From IMG/VR virus record IMGVR_UViG_3300031223_000015, positions 1 through 43,037 of that record: DNA of 43,037 nucleotides; one strand, 5' to 3'. The position numbers and the translations under genes were made by a program. Shown here piece after piece: positions 12,814 through 21,087 of this stretch. The stretch is from a virus. How positions within the stretch are numbered: position 1 is the first letter of the stretch; each line of letters opens with the position of its first letter. The notes under the pieces were generated by a model, which saw nothing but the letters and a program-made list of their open reading frames with translations, had not been told where the DNA came from and made no database searches.

Positions 12814-14930
12814 AAAAATCCAAGAAACCCACACTAGATAACGACACACTCAAAGCCGCACGCAACCGCTATCTGTTTGAAGAAGCTGAGCGTTCAACAG
12901 GCCACATTAATTATGTGAAGAACGCGATAACGTGTTCGAACTATTACGCGGGTGAGCAGTGGGATGCAGACACTAGGGCTAAACTCGATGCGCAAGGTCG
13001 TCCTGCATTGACCCTTAATATGTTTCTATCGACAGTAAACGCCATGATAGGCGAGCAGTTGGAACGTAAGGTTGAAATTACTTTTACTGCGTCCAAGACC
13101 GGCACGAGTGAGACGGCCTACGCGCTTAATGCAATAACTAAATCTATCCTGAATGAGAACAACTTTACCGAAGTCGAAGAAATGGTATTCGCCGATGGCA
13201 TTATCACCGACCGTGGATTCTATGACATTCGCATGGACTTTGAGAATAATCTCCAAGGCGACGTTAATATACTGACCGAGGATGGCACTGACGTCATCAT
13301 CGATGCCGAGGCTAAAGACTCTGACCCTTCCACATGGAATGAGATATGGATTTCGCGGTGGATGACACCTGACGAGATTGGAGTGCGTTATGGTGAGGAT
13401 AAGATACAAGCTATACTTGCCCACGCAGCGCACGGTGGGGCGTCGAGTCAAGCCTCACATGTGCAATTCGAGTCAAGTACTTTTGGCCGTGACAGCACCT
13501 ACACCCGAGAGAACGACGAAGAAGTTCGTGAGGTTCGACGGGTTCGCGTCATAGAACGTCAGCATTATAAATACACAGACGTCGTTAAATACGCAGATAT
13601 GGATACGGGCGATTTACGCCAGGTTCCTTACGGTGTCACTCTGGCCGAAGCAAAAAAGTTTGCTGATGAAGAGGGCTACGGTGTCATCGAGACTAAAGGC
13701 CGCCGCCTAAAAATGACGGCCAGTGCCGGTGATGTGATGCTTGAAGATGACTGGTCGATGTACCGCACCTTTACGCTTGTGCCATTTTTCCCGTACTTTC
13801 GTCGAGGTAAGCCACATGGTATTGGTAGACACATACTTGACCCACAGGACTTGCTCAACAAAACCAGCTCACAAGAACTGCACATTGTAAACACCACGGC
13901 TAACAGTGGTTGGATAGTGCAGGAGAACTCACTTGTTGATATGGATACAGACGATTTGGAGACGCGCGGAGCCGAAACCGGTTTAGTGCTGACCTTTAAG
14001 CGCGGCTATGATGCTCCTGCCAAAATTACACCTAACCAGATACCCACAGGTATAGAGCGCATTAGCCAAAAGGCAGCGTTAACTATCCGCGAGGTTTCTG
14101 CAGTGAACGCTTCGATGCTGGGAACGGCTCGTGCAGACCAGAGTGGAACAGCACAAGCGCAGGCAACTACTCGGGGTCAGATGCAAGTATCTGTCGTGTT
14201 GGCGAGTTTGAAGAAAGCCCGTCGAATGGTGGCTAAGAAAATACTCGAACTGGTTCAGGATTTTTACACAGAGACTCGCTATTTCAAGGTTACGGAGGAC
14301 AGTGTGTTGACCTCTAACCAAGAAGGGTCTGACTTGTCCATCAACCAACCTGATGAACAAGACAACATAATGAACGATGTCACTGTCGGTGAGTATGGTA
14401 TCTCGGTTGGACATGCGCCAGCAGGCGGCAGTGCTTTAGAAGCCGAGTTTAACGAAGTGATGGCATTGCGCGAACGCGGCGTGAATATCCCTGACCATAT
14501 TGTGATCAAGTATTCCAACCTACGTGAACGCAACGAAGTGTCTGAGTACATTAAGAATATGACGGGTCTTGGTGAGAAGAGTGAAGAACAGCAAGAATTA
14601 GAAACGGCTAAGCTTGAATTTGAGTTGGGTCGCATGGAGAAAGAGCTACAACTTAAAGACGCAGAGATTGATAAGAAAGTCGCTGATGCGTCTGTCGCAA
14701 TGGCGAAAGCAGATTCCCAAGAAGGCTACAACCAAGCTGAAATGGAAATCGCTAGGCTACAACTCGAACGCGACAAGATGCGCCAAGATGCCTCATTACG
14801 AGTCGCATTGGCCGCACGCAGTCACGTCAACGCATCCAGTCTCAATGACTCCCGCATGGCTACCCAACTAGCCATGAAAACAATGGATTCAATGGAGAAG
14901 GACAAACCCCCAACGAAAGAGAGTAAATAA
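12810..14930 (+). CDS. Portal protein, P22-like (706 aa)
   Basis: The portal is the dodecameric ring at the capsid vertex through which DNA enters and leaves. The N-terminal pattern YYAGEQWDADTR, GRPALTLN and VNAMIGEQLERK is the hallmark of P22-type portals. The middle contains IDAEAKDSDPSTWNEIWISRWM, also typical of the family. The C-terminal 120 residues are a charged coiled coil (LETAKLEFELGRMEKELQLK), matching the barrel helices of P22 portals. The length is normal. The start is GTG 12810 after GGAGG. It is coupled by TAATG to the scaffold-like gene. Confidence 0.88.
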   Translation: MKKSKKPTLDNDTLKAARNRYLFEEAERSTGHINYVKNAITCSNYYAGEQWDADTRAKLDAQGRPALTLNMFLSTVNAMIGEQLERKVEITFTASKTGTSETAYALNAITKSILNENNFTEVEEMVFADGIITDRGFYDIRMDFENNLQGDVNILTEDGTDVIIDAEAKDSDPSTWNEIWISRWMTPDEIGVRYGEDKIQAILAHAAHGGASSQASHVQFESSTFGRDSTYTRENDEEVREVRRVRVIERQHYKYTDVVKYADMDTGDLRQVPYGVTLAEAKKFADEEGYGVIETKGRRLKMTASAGDVMLEDDWSMYRTFTLVPFFPYFRRGKPHGIGRHILDPQDLLNKTSSQELHIVNTTANSGWIVQENSLVDMDTDDLETRGAETGLVLTFKRGYDAPAKITPNQIPTGIERISQKAALTIREVSAVNASMLGTARADQSGTAQAQATTRGQMQVSVVLASLKKARRMVAKKILELVQDFYTETRYFKVTEDSVLTSNQEGSDLSINQPDEQDNIMNDVTVGEYGISVGHAPAGGSALEAEFNEVMALRERGVNIPDHIVIKYSNLRERNEVSEYIKNMTGLGEKSEEQQELETAKLEFELGRMEKELQLKDAEIDKKVADASVAMAKADSQEGYNQAEMEIARLQLERDKMRQDASLRVALAARSHVNASSLNDSRMATQLAMKTMDSMEKDKPPTKESK

Positions 14931-15988
14931 TGGCTATTGAATTAGTAGATGCAGATGATGGCGGCGGACCAGCCGTTTCGACAGTGAATGAATTTGGCGG
15001 TGAGACTTTTGAAACACCGACAGTCGATAAGAAAGCTCGCGGTGATTTCGCTGAGCCGGTGATTGACGATACTGACGACGAACTGGTCGTTGAAGCCGTA
15101 GGCGACGAAACTGAGTCCAAGGATGAAACTGAAACCGAATCCAAGGATGATGAAGGAGAAGACGAAGGTGAGACTGAAACTGAGGAAGAGGACGAGGGTG
15201 AAGAGGACGAGGGTGAAGATGACGAGTCTAAGCCTACGGAGGAGGACGAGAGTATTCCGTCATCTGTTCCGCGTTCACGGCTTAAAAAAGAAGTGGAAAA
15301 GCGAAAGAAGTTACAAGCTAGACTTGACGCCCTTGAAGCCCAAAGTACCGAGGACGGAAATGATGACCCAGTTGAATCTGCCACTGGAATAGAGCTAGAC
15401 CCTGCCAGTTTCAAAAAGATGCAGGAGGCGATGATTGATGGTGAGTCTGATACGGCGATGGAGCTGTTTCAGGGGATGCTAAACAACGCGGTCAACGTGG
15501 CAACAACTACCGCTGAGAAGCGCACATCAGAAAAGGTCAAAGGCGAGATTGCCGAGCAAGCCCAGAACAAGGAATTAGCCGCTGTCTCTGCGACTGTCTA
15601 TGAGTCTTATCCTGAGTTTGAATATGGCGGCGACTATGCTGACGAGGATTTGATAACGGATGTTATCGATTTACGCGATTTTTACTTTAATAAAATGAGC
15701 GCGGGTGAGGCACTGCAAAAAGCGGCGGCTCAGGTAGCCTTAGAGAATGAGCTGGTTGATCGTAAACCTGCCGCTAAGTCCAAAGCGATTGATAAGCCGC
15801 CAGTTAAGGCCAAAGCGAAGAACGACATCGCCCGTAAGATGGAATTGGCGAGTAAGGAAAAGGGTAAGTTGAAAGGCAGTTCACTCAGGGATAAATCAGA
15901 GTCAATGGATATAAGTTCATTGACTGACGAGCAGTTTGGCAATATGTCACCACAGGCGAAAGCCAAAGCAAGGGGAGATTTCCTATAA
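14930..15988 (+). CDS. Probable scaffolding protein (352 aa)
   Basis: The protein has a very acidic, low-complexity segment (about residues 60-105, runs of E, D and T) followed by PRSRLKKEVEKRKKLQARLDA, a basic coiled coil, and a basic C-terminal region ending in SPQAKAKARGDFL. This layout, an acidic N-terminus and a VPRxRL-type coiled coil placed between portal and capsid genes, is characteristic of scaffolding proteins that shape the procapsid and then leave. Sequence identity of scaffolds is low, so the call rests on composition and position. The start overlaps the portal stop. Confidence 0.75.
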   Translation: MAIELVDADDGGGPAVSTVNEFGGETFETPTVDKKARGDFAEPVIDDTDDELVVEAVGDETESKDETETESKDDEGEDEGETETEEEDEGEEDEGEDDESKPTEEDESIPSSVPRSRLKKEVEKRKKLQARLDALEAQSTEDGNDDPVESATGIELDPASFKKMQEAMIDGESDTAMELFQGMLNNAVNVATTTAEKRTSEKVKGEIAEQAQNKELAAVSATVYESYPEFEYGGDYADEDLITDVIDLRDFYFNKMSAGEALQKAAAQVALENELVDRKPAAKSKAIDKPPVKAKAKNDIARKMELASKEKGKLKGSSLRDKSESMDISSLTDEQFGNMSPQAKAKARGDFL

Positions 15989-16290
15989 TGAACGAGCAGA
16001 AGATTGAGCAGAAGATTAAAGACAAGGGCTTGGACGCACCACGCGTCACGCCTACTAAGATAGATGACGTCATAGTTGGAGAGTCTTACTATGTTTTTCC
16101 TGGCACAACGGTGACTATCTGCTTGTTGAGATTGGAAAACGGCTTTACGGTCACGGGTGAGTCGGCATGTGCCAGCGTTGATAACTTCAACCAAGAAATT
16201 GGCCGCGATATTGCCCGAGTTAATGCGCGTGAGAAGATATGGGGGCTAGAAGGGTACGCACTCAAACAGCGACTCTTTGATGCCGCATAA
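15988..16290 (+). CDS. Gp49-like family protein, possible Acb2-type anti-CBASS sponge (100 aa)
   Basis: The protein contains DAPRVTPTKIDDVI, YYVFPGTTVTICLL, NGFTVTGESACAS and NAREKIWGLEGYALKQRL. These segments match the N4 gp49 / Sf6 gp66 phage family as I remember it. To my recollection this family includes Acb2, a hexameric protein that traps the cyclic nucleotide signals of CBASS immunity; that link needs checking. Acb2-type genes often sit among capsid genes, as here between scaffold and major capsid. It overlaps the scaffold stop (ATG at 15988) and is followed at once by a terminator, so it ends the portal transcript. Confidence 0.7.
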   Translation: MNEQKIEQKIKDKGLDAPRVTPTKIDDVIVGESYYVFPGTTVTICLLRLENGFTVTGESACASVDNFNQEIGRDIARVNAREKIWGLEGYALKQRLFDAA

Positions 16291-16295
16291 GCTAC

Positions 16296-16320
16296 AGCCC
16301 CTTTAACTAGGGGCTTTTTT
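16296..16320 (+). terminator. Rho-independent terminator
   Basis: AGCCCC (16296-16301) and GGGGCT (16310-16315) form a 6-bp stem with an 8-base loop, followed by a run of T to 16320. It ends the transcript of the terminase-portal-scaffold cluster just before the capsid promoter. Confidence 0.88.
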
Positions 16321-16333
16321 ATTAAGTCAACTG

Positions 16334-16362
16334 TTGACTAATATTAGTATTACTAATACACT
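16334..16362 (+). promoter_or_regulatory. Major capsid promoter with palindromic operator
   Basis: TTGACT (16334-16339) and TACACT (16357-16362) are -35 and -10 hexamers 17 bases apart, the best overall sigma-70 layout of the series. The spacer holds the palindrome TATTAGTATTACTAATA (16343-16359), whose AGTATTACT core has the same phasing to the -10 as at the other sites. A regulator bound there would sit on the promoter. Confidence 0.7.
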
Positions 16363-16371
16363 AAGGCCATT

Positions 16372-16386
16372 CGAGTAGTGAACTCG
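16372..16386 (+). other. Hairpin at the 5' end of the capsid transcript
   Basis: CGAGT and ACTCG pair around AGTGA, only a few bases after the predicted start near 16369. A second hairpin, GCAC-GAAA-GTGC with a GNRA tetraloop, lies at 16421-16432. Stem-loops at a 5' end commonly stabilise phage late mRNAs. The capsid leader is about 165 bases long and contains no gene. Confidence 0.55.
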
Positions 16387-16532
16387 TAAAAAACTCCTGA
16401 CATACACAGCTAAGTATGCCGCACGAAAGTGCTTCGTTAGACCCACGCACGGGACAAACACAAAGGCTAATTTTTAATAAATTTGCCCTAGTTTTTGTTT
16501 CGCAATGATTAGGGAATAACGGAGTAAACCAC

Positions 16533-17651
16533 ATGGCTGGTAATACAAATTTCGCAGCACTAGATGACGATGCTAAAAAAGTATGGTCACGAGACGTATG
16601 GCACCAAGCACGAGAGAAGATGTTTACATCACGCTTTATCGGCACGGGCCAGAATTCAATGATCCAACGCATCCCAGAGTTAACCAAATCAGAACGTGGT
16701 CTTGAAGCCATTGTTACTTTAGTACCTGACATCGAAGAAGATGGTGTGGTCGGTGATGATGTTCTTGTCGGAAACGAATCAGAAATGAAAGCGGTTCAGG
16801 ATAAGATCCAAATTGACCAGTTACGTAACGCGGTTAAGAACACTGGTAAACTGAATGACCAGGCAACTGTCGTTAACTTCCGCGACCAAGCGAAAGACCA
16901 ACTTGCCTACTGGCTTGCAGACCGTTGTGACCAACTTGCTTTTTTAACAATGGCTGGTTTGGCTTACACCAATAAAAACTCAGGTGGAACGCGTGGCGGT
17001 AACTTAGGTAACTTGTCATTTGCGGCTGATGTAACAGCACCCTCGTCTGAACGTTACCTTGTAGTTAAGGGTGATATACTTGAAGAAGGTTTGGGTACGT
17101 CTGATTTAACTGCAACAGACAAATTCGGTTATAGACACATTGTACGCCTACAGGCTTACGCTAAAACGAACTATGTTCGCGGCGTTCGTGGTAACGGCGG
17201 CTCAGAAGTCTATCACTTGTTCCTTCACCCGATGGCAATGGCCGAGTTAAAGCTCGACACTGACTTCATTGAGAACGCTCGTCAAGCTGGTGTTCGCGGT
17301 GATGGCAACACGTTATGGGAAGGTGGAGACACGTACAAAGTAGATGGCTTGTTCATCCACGAGTTTCGTCACGTACCGACTACACTGACTGCCACGACCA
17401 AATGGGGCGCAGGCACAGATGTTGAAGGTTGCCGTGCAATCCTAGCAGGCGCTCAAGCAATCGCGATGGTTGACTTGGACTCAGGCTCATGGGACGAACG
17501 TGATCACTTCGATTTCGGTAACAACTACGCAATCGCCTACGGCAAAATCTTCGGGTTCAAGAAAACTAAATACTTGTTCGCCAAGAATGCTGCGGATAAC
17601 ACCAATGTTAAGCAAGATTACGGTGTCATTATCGTCGACATGGCTATCTAA
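16533..17651 (+). CDS. Major capsid protein, N4-gp56 family (372 aa)
   Basis: This protein builds the head shell. The order RFIGTGQNSMIQRIPELTK, then VTLVPDIEEDGVVGDD, NESEMKA, IQIDQLRNAV and LADRCDQLAFLTMAGLAY matches the N4-gp56 family of capsid proteins with an HK97-type fold. The length (372) is in the normal range, with no protease domain or extra domain. It has its own promoter and a long leader, and is flanked by secondary structure on both sides, fitting its need for the highest expression. A GGAG site lies 9 bases before ATG 16533. Confidence 0.9.
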   Translation: MAGNTNFAALDDDAKKVWSRDVWHQAREKMFTSRFIGTGQNSMIQRIPELTKSERGLEAIVTLVPDIEEDGVVGDDVLVGNESEMKAVQDKIQIDQLRNAVKNTGKLNDQATVVNFRDQAKDQLAYWLADRCDQLAFLTMAGLAYTNKNSGGTRGGNLGNLSFAADVTAPSSERYLVVKGDILEEGLGTSDLTATDKFGYRHIVRLQAYAKTNYVRGVRGNGGSEVYHLFLHPMAMAELKLDTDFIENARQAGVRGDGNTLWEGGDTYKVDGLFIHEFRHVPTTLTATTKWGAGTDVEGCRAILAGAQAIAMVDLDSGSWDERDHFDFGNNYAIAYGKIFGFKKTKYLFAKNAADNTNVKQDYGVIIVDMAI

Positions 17652-17732
17652 GTTTGTTGGGGGGTCGTCGCTAAGGATAGCGGCACTCCCTCCCAATTGC
17701 AAAAAACCCCTTACCAACAATAGGATTACCCG
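17652..17732 (+). other. Structured region between the capsid gene and the next gene
   Basis: An inner hairpin GTCGCTA-AGGA-TAGCGGC (17667-17684) lies within a longer pairing of TTGTTGGGGGG (17654-17664) with CCCC (17707-17710) and CCAACAA (17714-17720). The outer stem begins just after the capsid stop codon and ends just before the ribosome-binding site at about 17722. No T-run follows. It may protect the capsid mRNA 3' end or lower expression of the next gene. Confidence 0.5.
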
Positions 17733-18062
17733 ATGAAATTTAAAAATTTTAATGCAGTTTCCGTCCATGTTTGGACACCCGCAGGACACAGCTTTGTCAT
17801 TGGCTCGGGCGAAATTAAAGAAGCCCCAGAACATTTCACCCAAGCATGCCTTGAGAAAGGGCTTGTACCGGAGGGTGCGTATAACGAGGGTGCCGATGAT
17901 TATGACACTGACTTGGTTGTTAACCTGTCCGATGAACCTGTCTCAGAATCTAGCGATTTAGAGAAGCAGGCCATCAAGCGCAGTGAAGCGGCCGCAAAGG
18001 GTCAAGCTACAAAGGCGGCTAACGCGGCCAAAGCGGCATCAGCTCAAAAAAACTTGGAGTAA
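17733..18062 (+). CDS. Hypothetical head-region protein (109 aa)
   Basis: The N-terminal half is a compact acidic domain (VHVWTPAGHSFVIGSGEIKEAP). The C-terminal 40 residues are an A/K-rich helix (AIKRSEAAAKGQATKAANAAKAASAQK). No family is recognised. Its place right after the capsid gene suggests a minor head or completion protein, but sequence alone does not show it. AGGA precedes ATG 17733. Confidence 0.65.
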   Translation: MKFKNFNAVSVHVWTPAGHSFVIGSGEIKEAPEHFTQACLEKGLVPEGAYNEGADDYDTDLVVNLSDEPVSESSDLEKQAIKRSEAAAKGQATKAANAAKAASAQKNLE

Positions 18063-18065
18063 TAA

Positions 18066-18746
18066 ATGGCTACCACCGTCGGTAATATCATAGAGGACAG
18101 AGTACGAGTACTGCTAAGAGACATTGACGATGGCGGTATTTCCCACAAAGATGAAGAACTTATCTCATGGATAAATGAAGGTCAGGCTGAGATAGCACGT
18201 ATTCGCCCCGAAGCCTCAAGTGCCACAATGAACGTGGCTTTGATTGCAGGTGTCCACCAGACTATTCCCGATGGTTCTACGCTTCTTTTAGAAGTAGTTG
18301 CCAACGTCGATATGCCCGGTGGTGAGCTGACTCGTATTGTTCGAAGTGTTGATCGCGATACACTGGATAAAGAGGATGTCAACTGGCCTTTAGCCTCTTC
18401 CGCAGATTTGATTAAACGCTTTGTGGTGTCAGCTACAGACCCGCGTTCGTTCTACGTTTACCCGCCACACACAGGTAACAGTGCTAAGGGCATTAAGATT
18501 GTCATTGGACAGGCACCTGATGAAGTGACGGCGATGACGGATGTTATAGGGCTGCCTAGTATTTACAGCGCACCACTGGCTAACTACGTATTGTACAGAG
18601 CCTTTCTCAAGCAACTGGAAAGCCCAGAAGCCCAGCAACGTTCTATTGAAATGCTAAACATTTTTAACGAACAGATGGGCGTTACTGACCGCAACCAAGA
18701 GCAGAGAAGCGCGAAGAACAGACAACCAGCACCGGCGTCTAGATAA
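18066..18746 (+). CDS. Head-tail connector / adaptor protein (226 aa)
   Basis: The N-terminus, RVRVLLRDIDDGGISHKDEELISWINEGQAEI, is the signature of a family of podovirus adaptor proteins (I recall it as DUF6682) that sit below the portal and join head and tail. The middle holds FYVYPPH, common in this group. The C-terminal tail is polar and probably disordered. It is followed by a TAATG overlap with a second connector-like gene, consistent with a connector module. Confidence 0.75.
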   Translation: MATTVGNIIEDRVRVLLRDIDDGGISHKDEELISWINEGQAEIARIRPEASSATMNVALIAGVHQTIPDGSTLLLEVVANVDMPGGELTRIVRSVDRDTLDKEDVNWPLASSADLIKRFVVSATDPRSFYVYPPHTGNSAKGIKIVIGQAPDEVTAMTDVIGLPSIYSAPLANYVLYRAFLKQLESPEAQQRSIEMLNIFNEQMGVTDRNQEQRSAKNRQPAPASR

Positions 18747-19414
18747 TGCGCTTGTTTGATATTATTGACGACCCGATGCCTCTCAGCGAGATTGTTGACG
18801 AGATAGCACTGGACTTTCCCGAGCCGTTGGACTCGACCATTTTACGGTCAGTGCGACGCGCTTTTAGGGAGTTCTGCATCAAGTCTCATGCGTGGCGAGC
18901 CACAATTGAGATTAAGGTCGTTGAGGGTATCAACTTTTATGATTTGGATTTGGATGCGCACTCATATGCGCTCGCCATGCAAGAGGCGAATTTCAGCGTC
19001 CGTGACGGTGATAGCTATCGTCTTACGGCTGTTGATGGTAATGGTATGGAAAGGTCTCCTACAGGACTACCCCATCACTGTTATACGTCAGATGACGAGT
19101 TCTTCTTAATGGAGGCGGGTCAGGATGGTGTAGCGAAGGTTGAAGTCAAGATTGCACCCACGAATAAGATACTTGAGATACCCGAGAAGTTAGGGGCAAA
19201 ATACCTCGATGTCATTCGCTCAGGTGCCATCTATCATTTGCTCAGAACACCTGGTCAAGCGTGGAAACCCGACATGAACCGCTATGAAGTGGACCAGTAT
19301 TATGCCTCGTTCAACGACGGTATCTTAGAAGCTCACCGCGAAGCAACGCGCAAGATGTCAAAACCCAAACGTACTATCCAATATGGAGGTATTCAGTTTG
19401 GACACTCCACGTGA
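18746..19414 (+). CDS. Second connector-like tail protein (222 aa)
   Basis: The pattern DSTILRSVRRAFREFCIKSHAW, then YDLDLDAHSYALAMQEA and later GAIYHLLRTPGQAWKPDM resembles phage tail tubular A-like and head-tail adaptor proteins, in which an N-terminal helical bundle is followed by a beta domain and a helix that packs on the portal. The identification is by layout and position after the adaptor gene. Its 3' end overlaps the next gene. Confidence 0.65.
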   Translation: MRLFDIIDDPMPLSEIVDEIALDFPEPLDSTILRSVRRAFREFCIKSHAWRATIEIKVVEGINFYDLDLDAHSYALAMQEANFSVRDGDSYRLTAVDGNGMERSPTGLPHHCYTSDDEFFLMEAGQDGVAKVEVKIAPTNKILEIPEKLGAKYLDVIRSGAIYHLLRTPGQAWKPDMNRYEVDQYYASFNDGILEAHREATRKMSKPKRTIQYGGIQFGHST

Positions 19415-19781
19415 AGAGGAACTAGCTACTAGTATCCGAGACTGCCTGCACAAGTTATGTAAGCACGACCCAATGGTTCACCCAGACTATGTTGCAGACT
19501 CCATCGAAAGTAAGGAGTCTTTTTTGCAACTGCACGATGGCGGTTTCAGTATATTAACCCCACACCCCGATAGACTCCATATATGGGTTGCTTGTGCGTG
19601 GAACGGCCACGGTGATATGAGTATTAGTATTACTGATATTATTAATGTCGCTAAACTGTTAAAGTTACCCCAGATAACTTTTGCCACAACACGGAAAGGC
19701 TGGCAGAAGGTGGCACCAAAATTAGGCTTTCACTTTGATGGTGAATTCTACGTAAGGGAAACTGATGTCCAAGCCAGATAA
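19398..19781 (+). CDS. GNAT-like virion protein, T7 gp13-like (127 aa, TTG start)
   Basis: The segments FLQLHDGGFSILTPHPDRLHIWVACAW and ITFATTRKGWQKVAPKLGF match the acetyltransferase-like fold of small podovirus internal or assembly proteins such as T7 gp13. The second motif (FxTTRKGWxKVAPxLGF) is the usual conserved end. I chose TTG 19398 because a perfect GGAGG lies 8 bases upstream; the ATG at 19383 has no site, since the GGAGG would fall inside the gene. A copy of the late promoter motif lies within the coding sequence at 19624-19642. Confidence 0.7.
   Translation: MDTPREEELATSIRDCLHKLCKHDPMVHPDYVADSIESKESFLQLHDGGFSILTPHPDRLHIWVACAWNGHGDMSISITDIINVAKLLKLPQITFATTRKGWQKVAPKLGFHFDGEFYVRETDVQAR
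19624..19642 (+). promoter_or_regulatory. Candidate promoter inside the gp13-like gene
   Basis: TTAGTATTACTGATATTAT contains AGTATTACT (19626-19634), the TG and a -10-like TATTAT (19637-19642) in the same phasing as the other sites. No good -35 is seen. It could give extra transcripts of the core-protein genes that follow from 19765. Confidence 0.45.
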
Positions 19782-20370
19782 ACCAGAAGTACCCGCGCAC
19801 GAGATTATTGCACAGCAGCACCAGATAGTGATGGGTGGCAAGGGCGATGGTATTGTGAAGAAAGTAGGCGACTCATTTGTGTCGAATAACAAACGTGATC
19901 GCGTCACAGGTAAACGCTCAAAAGCCTCTGCTGATGTAGCAGTTGCAACCCGTAACGCCCAGAAAGGTCGCAGGGGTAATGTGTCCAAACAGGTTAAAGC
20001 CGTTAGTTCTATTGCAAGTTCATCTAGTATGGTTAAGACATCGAGTGGTTCTGAGGGCGTTATGCGCAAAGGTCAGAAGTTGTCAGGCGGTGCAAGGTCT
20101 GCGGTATCACAATCACAACAAGTGACGCAGGGTGCTATGGGTATCGCTAACATCGAGAACAGTCGAAACATGGATACCATGCGCCGTAAGTTCAAGAAAG
20201 CAAATTCCACGGTGGATATGATCGGCGCGGCGGCGGGTGCAGGAATGGGTAAGTACCAAGGCACTAAAAAAGCCAATAAAAAGAAGTATAAAGCCGCAGT
20301 CGAAGAAGGCTCTGAGGACTATATGGATAATCAGGACATGGGCAAAATGTTCACGTCAAGTTTTGGATAG
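19765..20370 (+). CDS. Basic internal virion protein candidate (201 aa)
   Basis: This is a strongly basic, S-, A- and G-rich protein with few hydrophobic residues until a short glycine/alanine segment (VDMIGAAAGAGMGKY) near residue 155. It resembles the first of three consecutive ejected core proteins seen in T7-like and related phages. No defined family is recognised. The start at 19765 (AAGGGA, 5 bases) overlaps the gp13-like gene. The next gene begins 10 bases downstream. Confidence 0.6.
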   Translation: MSKPDKPEVPAHEIIAQQHQIVMGGKGDGIVKKVGDSFVSNNKRDRVTGKRSKASADVAVATRNAQKGRRGNVSKQVKAVSSIASSSSMVKTSSGSEGVMRKGQKLSGGARSAVSQSQQVTQGAMGIANIENSRNMDTMRRKFKKANSTVDMIGAAAGAGMGKYQGTKKANKKKYKAAVEEGSEDYMDNQDMGKMFTSSFG

Positions 20371-20379
20371 GAGGATCTA

Positions 20380-21087
20380 ATGGTACCAGTTAACACAGCA
20401 CTCCCTAATAGACCAACGGGCAAAGAAACCCCTGCTGGCCGTGGCATTGGTGCGGGTATGGCTGACTCGCGTGATAGGTTCAGAGGTAACGGCGTTGCGT
20501 CTCGTGCGGCCCGTTCTTCGTACATGCGTGGATCAAGCGCAAAGCAGACTGAGGCTCAACTGGCAGACATGTACGCGGACCAGCAAGAGAACTTTGACAG
20601 GTATTATGCCCCACTGATAGACGAGCTTGAGAAAGAAGCCGACAGTACTGACATCGTTGACCGTTCAGTTAAAGATGCCGCAGCACTCGAAGGTCGCTCG
20701 CGTGGACAGGTTGAGCGTTCTATGGGTCGAAGCGGTGAAACACTCACTACGGCCCAGAAAAGAGGCTTAGAGCGCACTATTGACTCTAATGTTAGCAAGG
20801 GCGAGTCTGTCATCTTGAATACAGGTCGAACCAAGCAACGTGAGTACCAAGAAGGGGTAACCTCTGATTTGATGGGTATCGGTACGGCACTGCAAAATAA
20901 CAGTGTCGGTGCGCTTTCCAAAATTGCCTCTAATCAGCAACGCCGTGAGCAAGAGTATGAGAAAGCCAAGAGTGGTTTAATGAGCAGTATAATGGGTACG
21001 GTCGGCGCTATTGGCGGTACTATGATTGGCGGTCCAGCGGGCGGCGCAGTTGGCGCGGGGATCGGTTCAGCAATAGGAGGTGGCTAA
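20380..21087 (+). CDS. Ejected core protein with glycine-zipper membrane segment (235 aa)
   Basis: The body is polar and helical (SRGQVERSMGRSGETLTTAQ). The end is a hydrophobic glycine-rich run, GTVGAIGGTMIGGPAGGAVG onward to the C-terminus, typical of proteins that insert in membranes. This fits the T7 gp14-type internal protein, which is ejected and forms an outer-membrane channel for DNA. It is coupled to the next gene (TAATG at 21087). The assignment is by layout and position. Confidence 0.7.
   Translation: MVPVNTALPNRPTGKETPAGRGIGAGMADSRDRFRGNGVASRAARSSYMRGSSAKQTEAQLADMYADQQENFDRYYAPLIDELEKEADSTDIVDRSVKDAAALEGRSRGQVERSMGRSGETLTTAQKRGLERTIDSNVSKGESVILNTGRTKQREYQEGVTSDLMGIGTALQNNSVGALSKIASNQQRREQEYEKAKSGLMSSIMGTVGAIGGTMIGGPAGGAVGAGIGSAIGGG

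Noticed and set aside
14860-15414. Minus-strand serine-rich frame of 184 codons
   Set aside because: It is the mirror of the acidic low-complexity part of the scaffold gene; GAA/GAC codons read backwards give serine.
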